Shown here piece after piece: positions 1-5,471 of a stretch of 6,641 nucleotides of DNA (position 1 is the stretch's first letter; every line of letters starts with the position of its first letter). This stretch comes from Deltaproteobacteria bacterium UBA2385 (lineage in GTDB: Bacteria; Myxococcota_A; UBA796; UBA2385), in contig DDSR01000007.1 of NCBI GenBank assembly GCA_002343455.1, forward strand, positions 1 to 6,641, given 5' to 3'. Made by a program: the position numbers and the translations under genes. Below the pieces are notes generated by a model, which saw only the letters and a list, made by a program, of their open reading frames with translations, did no database searches and had not been told where the DNA came from.

Positions 1-689
1 GCGGTCTTGCCGACGCCGGGGTCGCCCAGCAGCAGCGGGTTGTTCTTGCGGCGCCGGGCCAGGATGTGGACGATGCGCTCGACCTCGGCCGCGCGGCCGA
101 TCAGCGGGTCGATCTTGCCCTCGGCCGCCTTGGCGACCAGCTCGTCGGTGTACTGGCTGAGCGCGTCGTCTGCGGGCTTGGCGGACGACTCGCCGTCAGC
201 GAGGTCCTCGTCCCCGTCGGGCCGCTCGACCCTGCGAGCCAGGCGTCCGCCCTTGCCGCCCTTGCCGCCGTGGCTGATGTAGGTCGTCAGGTCCAGCCGG
301 CTGACCCCCTGCTGCTCGAGCAGGTAGACGGCGTAGCTGTCCTTCTCGCGCAGCAGCTCGATCAGCACGAGGCTGCCGGTCAGCTCGGCCTTGCCCTGCT
401 GTTGCACGTGGGAGGCCGCGCGCTGGATGATCCGCAGGAAGGTCTCGGTCTGGACGGGCTCCGCCTCGGACTCGTCGGGGAGGATCTCCACCTCGGCGTC
501 CAGGTAGGCATCGAGCTCCTTCTCCAGCCGGCGCAGGTTGACCCCGACCGCGGCGAGCAGATCCGCGCTGTCCGGATCGTGCAGCAGGGCCAGCAGGACG
601 TGCTCGGTGGTGAGGAACTCGTGGCGCCGACGGGCGGCGTCCTCCATCGCGCGGGAGATGGCAATACGAAGGTTGTCGGCGATCTTCAT
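1..689 (-). CDS. clpA: ATP-dependent Clp protease ATP-binding subunit ClpA (N-terminal part, cut by window edge)
   Basis: AAA+ unfoldase that unfolds proteins and threads them into the ClpP peptidase in the cytoplasm; with ClpS it degrades N-degron substrates. Only the first 229 codons are present; the full protein is usually about 750 residues. Residues 1-140 form the double Clp N-domain that docks ClpS ([17 protein letters not shown] near 20-36; [11 protein letters not shown] at 131-141, a ClpA-type signature rather than ClpB/ClpC). A Gly/Lys- and acid-rich linker follows (about 142-175), then the start of AAA domain 1 with IDPLIGR at 193-199, [12 protein letters not shown] at 212-223 and Walker A GDPGVGKT at 222-229, where the window ends. 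The ATG start matches the family N-terminus; its upstream 24 nt hold no strong Shine-Dalgarno, so translation may be coupled to clpS just upstream. Family assignment is secure; the ClpP-interaction loop and second AAA domain lie outside the window. Confidence 0.97.
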   Translation of the reverse strand, partial: MKIADNLRIAISRAMEDAARRRHEFLTTEHVLLALLHDPDSADLLAAVGVNLRRLEKELDAYLDAEVEILPDESEAEPVQTETFLRIIQRAASHVQQQGKAELTGSLVLIELLREKDSYAVYLLEQQGVSRLDLTTYISHGGKGGKGGRLARRVERPDGDEDLADGESSAKPADDALSQYTDELVAKAAEGKIDPLIGRAAEVERIVHILARRRKNNPLLLGDPGVGKT

Positions 690-713
690 GGAGAACCCAG
701 GGAGAGGGAAGGG

Positions 714-1148
714 CTAGGAAGGCTCGCCGTCGCCCGAGCTCTCGGGCTCGGTGGAGGCCATCAGGGGATAGCCGGCGTCGCGGGCAGACTGGATGGTGCG
801 AAGGGCCTTGGTCTCGGCCACCTCGCGCGAGAAGACGCCAGCAATTCCGACGCCGTTGCGGTGGACGTGCAGCATGATTCGGGTCGCTTCGGCGCTGGAG
901 CGGTGGAAGAGGTCCATCAGGACCAGGATGACGAATTCCATCGGGGTGAAGTCGTCGTTGTGCAGGAGCACCTTGAAGCGGCGAGGGCGCTCCACCCGGT
1001 CGCGCACGGCGACGCCGACCTGCTGGTCTCCCTTGCGCTGCGGCTTGCCCGGCTTCGAGGGCGGGGGCTTCGCCGGCGGGGGCGTCTTGGGATCGGGGCT
1101 GTCGGGTCCGCAGACCATCGGCTTCTCCTGGCGGCTCATGCTAGACAC
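714..1148 (-). CDS. clpS: ATP-dependent Clp protease adaptor ClpS
   Basis: Small adaptor that binds N-terminal Leu/Phe/Tyr/Trp of N-degron proteins and hands them to ClpA. Numbering from the GTG start gives 144 residues. The ClpS core begins near residue 57 (RRFKVLLHNDDFTPMEFVI). It keeps the pocket residues known from E. coli ClpS: N64-D65 (E. coli N34-D35), gatekeeper Met70 (M40) and His96 (H66), followed by GVFSREVAETK. This predicts standard bulky-hydrophobic specificity. The first ~55 residues are longer than usual and rich in Pro and Lys (PPPAKPPPSKPGKP, about 23-36). Start choice: an AGGGAGG sits at 1155-1161, 6 nt before GTG at 1148 and 3 nt before ATG at 1151; ATG at 1154 abuts it and ATG at 1139 is 15 nt away, so the exact start is uncertain. 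The 5' end overlaps the asparaginase stop codon (1141-1143), indicating translational coupling; clpA follows after 24 nt. Confidence 0.95.
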   Translation of the reverse strand: MSSMSRQEKPMVCGPDSPDPKTPPPAKPPPSKPGKPQRKGDQQVGVAVRDRVERPRRFKVLLHNDDFTPMEFVILVLMDLFHRSSAEATRIMLHVHRNGVGIAGVFSREVAETKALRTIQSARDAGYPLMASTEPESSGDGEPS

Positions 1149-2127
1149 CATCATCCTCCCTGACTACCCGGGTCCCGACGATACGCCCGACCACGTTGCG
1201 GATCTGCGCGTAGGGCCAGTCCGGGTCCGGCTTGAGGGCGCCCGGGGCGAAGTGCTCGACGACGGCCGGTACCGCCACCGCCAGCGCGTCCTCGTCCCCG
1301 TCCAGCACCTTCAGCGCCCCGCCGATGCCGCGGGCAGGGAGGGCGAAGCAGAAGACCCCGCGGGCGCCGATCTTGCCGATCCAGGGCTCGGTGGCCCGAC
1401 GGTGCAGGGCGAGGTCGATGCGCTGGTCTCCGCTGGTGAACCAGGGGTGGTCGGCCATGGCCTGCGCGATTCGCGCCAGGCGGGGATCCTGCTGCGGCTG
1501 AGCCTGCGCCACGGCGAGGCGCTCCCAGGCCCGAGCCATCCCGGTGAGCGAGAGAGACAGCGTCGGCAGGCCACAGCCGTCGACGGCGACGCCAGGCACC
1601 TCCTGGCACCAGTCCTGGGCCCGCGCCAGGATGCGCCGCTGCAGTGGGTGGGCCGGGTCGAGGTAGTCCGCCGTCGACCAGCCCTGCGCCCGGCAGGCCG
1701 CCAGCATGAAGCTGTGCTTGCCGGAGCAGTCGTTGTGCAAGGCCAGGAAGGGATCTCCCCCGCGCAGCAGCGCCTCGGAGGTCGGGCGGTGGGCGGGCGG
1801 CTCGGCCCCGCACTGGAGCTGGCCCTCGTCCAGGCCGAAGTGCCGGAGGATCGCCCGGACCCCCTCGACGTGGCCATGCTGGCCCGAGTGGCTGCTGGCG
1901 CCCAGCGCGATCCACTCCGGCCCCAGCTCGGGCGGGTCGGAGAGCGCCTCCAGGCTGCACCAGAGCTGCAGCGGCTTGGCTGCGCTGCGCCAGGTGCTGC
2001 CTACCTGGCTGGACAGGGGGTCCAGCGGCCGGACCTGACCCCCGGCGACCGTGACGGCCGCGATCCGGTGCGTGGTCTCGACCTGGTCGGGAGGAGTCCC
2101 CTGACCCCGAATCTGGAGGATGCGCAT
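1141..2127 (-). CDS. L-asparaginase, asparaginase II family (Rhizobium etli AnsA/ReAV type)
   Basis: Predicted to hydrolyse L-asparagine to aspartate and ammonia. At 328 residues it has the normal length for the Asparaginase_II family, which is unrelated in sequence to E. coli AnsA/AnsB. All residues described as catalytic or zinc-binding in R. etli ReAV can be matched: S48-x-x-K51 in RSAAKPLQ, the SSHSG serine (S79), C134-S-G-K137-H in NDCSGKH, C185 in DGCGLPTLSLSL, and K252 in GKIGARGVF. ReAV has S48, K51, S80, C135, K138, C189 and K263, so the match is very close. No signal peptide is seen, so it is probably cytoplasmic. The start is bounded by an in-frame TGA at 2134-2136, leaving ATG at 2127 as the only plausible start near the family N-terminus (VETTHRIAAVTV). 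No clear Shine-Dalgarno precedes it. It is the first gene of a unit with clpS, whose start it overlaps. Confidence 0.93.
   Translation of the reverse strand: MRILQIRGQGTPPDQVETTHRIAAVTVAGGQVRPLDPLSSQVGSTWRSAAKPLQLWCSLEALSDPPELGPEWIALGASSHSGQHGHVEGVRAILRHFGLDEGQLQCGAEPPAHRPTSEALLRGGDPFLALHNDCSGKHSFMLAACRAQGWSTADYLDPAHPLQRRILARAQDWCQEVPGVAVDGCGLPTLSLSLTGMARAWERLAVAQAQPQQDPRLARIAQAMADHPWFTSGDQRIDLALHRRATEPWIGKIGARGVFCFALPARGIGGALKVLDGDEDALAVAVPAVVEHFAPGALKPDPDWPYAQIRNVVGRIVGTRVVREDDGV
1155..1161 (-). promoter_or_regulatory. Shine-Dalgarno site of clpS
   Basis: The minus strand reads AGGGAGG here, inside the 3' end of the asparaginase gene. It is the strongest ribosome-binding sequence of the minus-strand cluster. 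It is followed directly by ATG-ATG-GTG, so it favours the GTG at 1148 (6 nt spacing) or the ATG at 1151 (3 nt) over the ATG at 1139 (15 nt). This is a reading of the sequence; initiation has not been measured. Confidence 0.65.
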
Positions 2128-2131
2128 GCGC
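2122..2131. repeat. 10-bp perfect palindrome over the asparaginase start codon
   Basis: GCGCATGCGC is its own reverse complement and is centred on the asparaginase ATG (2125-2127 on the minus strand). It could be a regulator-binding site or chance in GC-rich sequence. It is noted because it coincides with the start codon in a short divergent promoter region. Confidence 0.4.
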
Positions 2132-2196
2132 GGTCAATACCCCAGCCGAAGCGCCGGTGGTGGGGCGCGTTATCGACGGATGGCAAGGGAGCGAGC
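2128..2196. promoter_or_regulatory. Divergent intergenic region between asparaginase and apaG
   Basis: This 69-bp gap between two outward-facing genes must hold the promoters, or at least the 5' leaders, of both units. I cannot place convincing -35/-10 pairs. A TATTGA hexamer on the minus strand ends 6 nt before the asparaginase ATG, the spacing of a -10 box for a leaderless transcript, but it lacks the usual final T and has no matching -35. A 5-bp inverted repeat (GCGCC at 2151-2155, GGCGC at 2164-2168, 8-nt spacer) lies near the middle and could be an operator half-site pair or chance in GC-rich DNA. Toward apaG, AGGGAG just upstream of the ATG is a good ribosome-binding site. Confidence 0.45.
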
Positions 2197-2598
2197 ATGA
2201 GAGACCCGAACCTGGCCAGCGAGACCCTGACCCATGGCGTGCGCGTGCGCGTCGAGCCCGAGTACCTGCCGGACCAGTCCGAGCCCTCGGCGGGGCTGTG
2301 GGTGCACTGCTACCATGTGAACATCCGCAACGAGGGCGAGGCCCCGGTTCAGCTCCTCAGCCGACACTGGATCATCACCAACGCCGAAGGCAAGGAAGAG
2401 CACGTCCACGGCCCCGGGGTGGTCGGGATGCAGCCGGTGATCGAGCCCGGCCGCAGCTTCCAGTACACCTCGGGCTGCCCGCTGGACACCGCCGTCGGCA
2501 GCATGCACGGCAGCTTCCAGATGGTCGCCCGCGACGGGGCCCGGTTCGATGCCCTGATCGAGCCCTTCACCCTGGCCGACCCCCTCGCCCTGAACTGA
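2197..2598 (+). CDS. apaG: ApaG domain protein
   Basis: ApaG proteins are small, about 125-residue fibronectin-III-like beta-sandwich proteins. E. coli apaG lies in an operon with apaH, and mutants affect cobalt resistance and magnesium efflux; the biochemical role is unsettled. This 133-residue protein shows the family pattern: THGVRVRVEPEYLPDQS at 12-28, HCYHVNIRNEGEAPVQLLSRHWIITNA at 37-63, the Gly-rich loop GPGVVG (72-77, the GxGxxG motif), PGRSFQYTSGCPLDTAVGSMHGSFQM at 84-109, and a C-terminal IEPFTLADP. The ATG at 2197 has AGGGAG 6 nt upstream. The frame stays open far upstream, but that part is antisense to the asparaginase and is not protein-like. nth begins 3 nt after the stop, so the two genes are probably translated from one message. 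No apaH is visible here. Confidence 0.95.
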   Translation: MRDPNLASETLTHGVRVRVEPEYLPDQSEPSAGLWVHCYHVNIRNEGEAPVQLLSRHWIITNAEGKEEHVHGPGVVGMQPVIEPGRSFQYTSGCPLDTAVGSMHGSFQMVARDGARFDALIEPFTLADPLALN

Positions 2599-2601
2599 GC
2601 C

Positions 2602-3240
2602 ATGCGTCGAACGCAGAAGGCTCAGCGCATCGCCGCGCAGCTCGCGGCGCTCTACCCCGAGACCCCCGTCCCGCTGGACCACAGCGACCCCTTCACCTTG
2701 CTGGTCGCGGTGGCGCTGAGCGCTCAGACGACCGATCGCAAGGTCAACGAGGTCACACCGGCCCTCTTCGCCATCGCCCCCGACCCGGCGGCGATGGCGG
2801 CTCTGCCGGTCGAGGAGATCCTGGCCTGCATCCGCACGCTCGGCCTCGCCCCGACCAAGGCCCGAAACCTCTCGGCGATGTCCCGCCTGCTCGTGGAGCG
2901 GCACCAGGGCCGGGTGCCCTCCTCCGAAGCCGAGCTGGAGGCCCTCCCTGGCGTCGGTCACAAGACCGCCTCGGTCGTGCGCGCGCAAGCTTTCGGCATC
3001 CCCGCCTTCCCCGTCGACACGCACATCCACCGGCTGGCGGCCCGCTGGGGCCTCTCCGACGGCAGCACCGTCGAGCGGACCGAGCGGGACCTCAAGGCCC
3101 TCTTCCCGAAGGCCAGCTGGAACGCGCTACACCTGCGGATCATCTTCTTCGGACGGGAGCACTGCCCGGCCCGCGGACACAGCCCCGAGACCTGCCCGAT
3201 CTGCTCCTGGGCGGCACCGGCTCCTCGGGCGAGGGCTTGA
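2602..3240 (+). CDS. nth: Endonuclease III (bifunctional DNA glycosylase / AP lyase)
   Basis: Removes oxidised pyrimidines from DNA and nicks the abasic site, starting base excision repair. The 212-residue length is normal (E. coli 211). Visible signatures are LSAQTTDRKVN (39-49), with Gln42 at the position of the helix-intercalating Gln41 of E. coli; the helix-hairpin-helix ELEALPGVGHKTA (111-123) with catalytic Lys121; and FPVDTHIHR (136-144) with catalytic Asp139. The C-terminus departs from the E. coli iron-sulfur pattern C-x6-C-x2-C-x5-C. Here Cys188, Cys198 and Cys201 are spaced C-x9-C-x2-C, and the tail (SWAAPAPRARA) has no fourth Cys. The [4Fe-4S] cluster may be absent or ligated differently; the glycosylase core looks intact. 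It starts 3 nt after the apaG stop with only a weak ribosome site, which suggests coupling to apaG. Confidence 0.95.
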   Translation: MRRTQKAQRIAAQLAALYPETPVPLDHSDPFTLLVAVALSAQTTDRKVNEVTPALFAIAPDPAAMAALPVEEILACIRTLGLAPTKARNLSAMSRLLVERHQGRVPSSEAELEALPGVGHKTASVVRAQAFGIPAFPVDTHIHRLAARWGLSDGSTVERTERDLKALFPKASWNALHLRIIFFGREHCPARGHSPETCPICSWAAPAPRARA

Positions 3241-3256
3241 CCCTTTGTGACGGGCA

Positions 3257-3284
3257 GGGGACCTCCGCTCGGGTGAGGAGCCCC
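3257..3284 (+). promoter_or_regulatory. Possible hairpin covering the ribosome-binding site of the TadE-like gene
   Basis: In the 46-nt gap after nth, GGGG (3257-3260) can pair with CCCC (3281-3284), and CCTC (3262-3265) with GAGG (3275-3278), leaving a small internal bulge and a 9-nt loop. The 3' arm contains AGGAG (3276-3280), the Shine-Dalgarno of the gene starting at 3287. No T-tract follows, so it is not a standard intrinsic terminator. GC-rich sequence forms such stems easily; functional relevance is only a possibility. Confidence 0.25.
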
Positions 3285-3286
3285 GC

Positions 3287-3706
3287 ATGCCCTCGCCTGC
3301 TCACCCCGTCCGAACCTCTCACCGCCACGGGGCGGGGGTCGTCGAGCTGGCGCTGATCCTGCCTTTGCTGCTGGTCGCGATGCTGTGCCTGGTCCAGCTG
3401 GGCGCCTTCCTGGGCCAGCGACAGCGGGTCGTGCAGGCGACCTACGAGGCCGCCCGCTACGCCGCGGCGGGAGACTCCCGGCCGACCCAGGTCCAGGTCC
3501 AGGCCTATGCCCACCAGGTCCTGGAGGGCCTCGGCGTACGGGCCGAGGGCATGACCGTCAGCCTGAGCCACACGACCGACGCCGGAGACCCGATCGTCAC
3601 GGTAGGGCTGAACGTCCCGGTGCGGCTGCTGGCGGGAGCGCTCACCCTGCCTGCGCTTCAGCATCAGCAGCAGTTCAGCCTGGTCGAGCGAGAGGATCGA
3701 AGCTGA
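3287..3706 (+). CDS. TadE-like pseudopilin / pilus assembly protein
   Basis: This 139-residue protein resembles TadE-family minor pilins of the Tad (Flp) type IVc pilus system. The N-terminus has a short basic leader and a prepilin-like junction, HRHG15|AGVVE20, with Glu at +5 of the predicted mature chain. One hydrophobic helix follows (about 20-42, LALILPLLLVAMLCLVQLGA), then QRVVQATYEAARYAA (47-61), typical of TadE/TadG proteins. The rest (62-139) is a small exported domain of no recognised fold. A prepilin peptidase could cleave after Gly15, but not all TadE-like proteins are processed. AGGAG lies 6 nt before the ATG. No other tad/flp gene is in the window, so it is an isolated family member here and its partner apparatus is unknown. 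The family call is good; the pilus role is inference. Confidence 0.85.
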   Translation: MPSPAHPVRTSHRHGAGVVELALILPLLLVAMLCLVQLGAFLGQRQRVVQATYEAARYAAAGDSRPTQVQVQAYAHQVLEGLGVRAEGMTVSLSHTTDAGDPIVTVGLNVPVRLLAGALTLPALQHQQQFSLVEREDRS

Positions 3707-3719
3707 GTTAATCGGGTAC

Positions 3720-4994
3720 ATGATCCTGACCCTGCTGCTGGCCTGTGCTTCGCTGTTGTCCTGCGCCTCACCGGGCCCCGAGCGTCGCCAGGCCCCCGTG
3801 GGGGACGGCGGGGCCACCTCCGCAGACGGGGGCGCCGCAGACGGGGGCGCCGCCGACGGGGGCGCCGCAGACGGGGGCGCCGCAGACGGGGGAGTGGAGA
3901 CCGGCGGCGGCGAGCTGCGCGGCGTCTGGCTGACCCGCTACGAGTGGGCCAGCACCAGCACCACGGCCAGCTCGGTCGAAGAGACCATGGCCGCCATCGC
4001 CGGGGCCGGCTTCAACGCGGTCTTCTTCCAGGTGCGGGCCAACTTCGACGCCTACTACCCCAGCGAGCTGGAGCCCTGGGCCTCGCGGCTGACCGGCACG
4101 CTGGGCCAGGACCCCGGCTGGGATCCCCTCCAGGTCGCCGTCGATGCCGCCCGCAAGAACGGCCTGCAGCTCCACGCCTACATCAACGTGGCCCCCTTCT
4201 GGATGGGCAGCGCCGCACCGTCCAGCGTCGGCGTCACCCACGCCTGGACCGAGCACAGCGACTGGGGGGTGGTCGACAGCAGCGGCACCGCTCAGACCCT
4301 CAACGACGGCTACGTCTACGCCAGCCTGGGCAACGCCCAGGTCCAGGCCCGCACCGCGGCGGTCGCCGCCGACATCGCTCGCCGCTACGCCATCGACGGG
4401 ATCCACCTCGACTACATCCGCTACCCGGCCAGCAACACCTCGCACGACACCGCCAGCCTCGCCCGCCACGCCCTCGACAGCGCCTCGGGCGGAGCCTGGC
4501 CGGGGCTCTCCTACGGCGACTGGCAGCGCGAGATGGTCAAGGAGACCGCCCGCCAGGTGCGCGACGCCGTCGACGTGCCGGTCACCGCGGCCGTCTGGGG
4601 CATCCACACCGACGAGTGGGGCTGGAGCGGTGTCAGCGAGGGCAACGGCGACTACTACCAGGACAGCCGCGCCTTCCTCTCCGAGGGGCTGGTCGACGCC
4701 ACCTTGCCGATGGCCTACTGGGCCGTGACCGAGACCGAGGGGGAACGGCTGGACTTCCGGGTGCTGACCCGCGACCACCTCGCCCACGCCAGCGGGCGCC
4801 ACGTCTACATGGGCATCGGCACCTACGAGCTCGGTTACGAAGAGACCGTGCGCTGCATCGAGGCCGCCCGGGCCGAGGGCGCCCACGGGGTCGTCGTCTT
4901 CTCCTGGACCTACATCTCGGCCTACGCCGATCAACTCAAGGCCGGGGTCTTCTCCACCCCGGCCGACCCACCCGCCATGACCTGGCGTCGCTGA
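3720..4994 (+). CDS. Predicted lipoprotein with GHL10 glycoside-hydrolase-like domain (DigH-related)
   Basis: This 424-residue protein is predicted to be exported and lipid-anchored. MILTLLLACASLLSC has a lipobox LLSC at 12-15 with lipidated Cys15; unusually there is no Lys/Arg before the hydrophobic stretch. Residues 16-66 are a flexible Gly/Asp/Ala linker with a repeated ADGGA unit. The GHL10 (DUF187-type) TIM-barrel-like domain runs from about 67 to 410: ELRGVWLTRYEW (65-76), FNAVFFQVRANFDAYYPS (98-115), LQLHAYINVAPFW (149-161), DGIHLDYIRYP (226-236, the family hallmark), VTAAVWGI (288-295), LPMAYW (329-334) and GVVVFSWTYIS (390-400). E. coli DigH (YddW), a family lipoprotein, cleaves denuded peptidoglycan glycan strands, so a cell-wall role is a reasonable guess, but the substrate is not shown. 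The start follows the TadE stop by 13 nt with no good Shine-Dalgarno; no other in-frame start lies nearby. Confidence 0.88.
   Translation: MILTLLLACASLLSCASPGPERRQAPVGDGGATSADGGAADGGAADGGAADGGAADGGVETGGGELRGVWLTRYEWASTSTTASSVEETMAAIAGAGFNAVFFQVRANFDAYYPSELEPWASRLTGTLGQDPGWDPLQVAVDAARKNGLQLHAYINVAPFWMGSAAPSSVGVTHAWTEHSDWGVVDSSGTAQTLNDGYVYASLGNAQVQARTAAVAADIARRYAIDGIHLDYIRYPASNTSHDTASLARHALDSASGGAWPGLSYGDWQREMVKETARQVRDAVDVPVTAAVWGIHTDEWGWSGVSEGNGDYYQDSRAFLSEGLVDATLPMAYWAVTETEGERLDFRVLTRDHLAHASGRHVYMGIGTYELGYEETVRCIEAARAEGAHGVVVFSWTYISAYADQLKAGVFSTPADPPAMTWRR
3822..3896 (+). repeat. 15-bp tandem repeat, five copies, coding the lipoprotein linker
   Basis: Five consecutive in-register copies of GCAGACGGGGGCGCC are seen. 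Copy 3 has one changed base (GCC for GCA) and copy 5 diverges at its end (GGAGTG). Each copy encodes Ala-Asp-Gly-Gly-Ala, giving a hydrophilic tether between the lipid-anchored Cys and the enzyme domain. Near-identity at the DNA level, including third codon positions, points to recent slippage or unequal exchange. Because 15 is a multiple of 3, copy-number change would alter linker length without shifting the frame. Confidence 0.95.
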
Positions 4995-5006
4995 ACGAGG
5001 AGCCTC

Positions 5007-5468
5007 ATGTCCTTCGCCATCGAGCTGATGAACCGCGAGCCCATCACGGTCAGCCCCGACCTCTCCGTTCGCCGGCTGGCCCGCCTGCTGCTGGACCAGA
5101 ACCTCGACGGCGTCTGCGTCGTCGAGGAGGGCAAGCTGGTCGGCGTCGTGACCACCATGGACGTCATCTTCCAGGAGCGCAAGGTCGCACTGCCCAGCTA
5201 TGTACGCCTGCTCAACCGGCTGATCCCGCTGGAGAAGTCACGCCAGGCCTCGCTGGACAAGGCTGTCGGCGGAACTGTCCGCGAGATCATGAGCGCGGAG
5301 CCGATCGGGGTGGGCTTCGACTCCTCGATCGACGAGATCGCCGCCCTGATGGTGGATCTGCACATCACGATCGTGCCGGTCCTCAACGAGGGCTCCCTGG
5401 TCGGCGTGATCTACAAGCGCGACGTGCTGCGGGCGGCGCTGTCCAGCATGGGTGTGGACGAGGCCTGA
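5007..5468 (+). CDS. Stand-alone tandem CBS-domain protein
   Basis: This 153-residue cytoplasmic protein consists almost entirely of two CBS domains, which pair into a Bateman module that commonly binds AMP, ADP, ATP or related adenosine ligands. CBS1 covers about 1-57 (MNREPITVSPDLSVRRLARLL, then LVGVVTTMDV with the T49-x-x-D52 ribose/phosphate-binding pattern). CBS2 covers about 90-147 (IMSAEPIGVGFDSSIDEIAALM, then LVGVIYKRDV, where Tyr136 replaces the usual Ser/Thr before D139). This suggests the two nucleotide sites are not equivalent. A charged linker of about 30 residues (58-89) separates them; no DNA-binding, kinase or transport domain is attached. CGAGGAG lies about 5 nt before the ATG. 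The acyl-CoA carboxylase subunit starts 3 nt after its stop, so the two are probably co-translated. The ligand and the target protein are unknown. Confidence 0.92.
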   Translation: MSFAIELMNREPITVSPDLSVRRLARLLLDQNLDGVCVVEEGKLVGVVTTMDVIFQERKVALPSYVRLLNRLIPLEKSRQASLDKAVGGTVREIMSAEPIGVGFDSSIDEIAALMVDLHITIVPVLNEGSLVGVIYKRDVLRAALSSMGVDEA

Positions 5469-5471
5469 ACC

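Noticed and set aside
66..1163. Long plus-strand open frame (365 codons) across the clpA/clpS region
   Set aside because: It is antisense to clpA and clpS, which have clear family signatures. The translation is low-complexity Leu/Gly/Val/Asp-rich, typical of GC-rich shadow frames.
793..2196. Upstream extension of the apaG frame to a start at 793
   Set aside because: This part is antisense to clpS and the asparaginase and has no recognisable domain. The ApaG domain begins just after the ATG at 2197, which has its own ribosome site.
3241..3286. Intrinsic terminator after nth
   Set aside because: A GC-rich stem can form but no T-run follows, and it overlaps the next gene's ribosome site.
2157..3356. 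Plus-strand frame of 399 codons overlapping apaG and nth
   Set aside because: It is Arg/Pro/Gly-rich and out of frame with two well-supported genes.
3822..3896. CRISPR-like or mobile repeat array
   Set aside because: The units are directly adjacent with no spacers, in frame, and encode a protein linker; it is a coding tandem repeat.
3768..4934. Minus-strand open frame of 388 codons opposite the GHL10 lipoprotein
   Set aside because: It is Val/Gly/Asp-rich without domain signatures and mirrors the codon pattern of the plus-strand gene.
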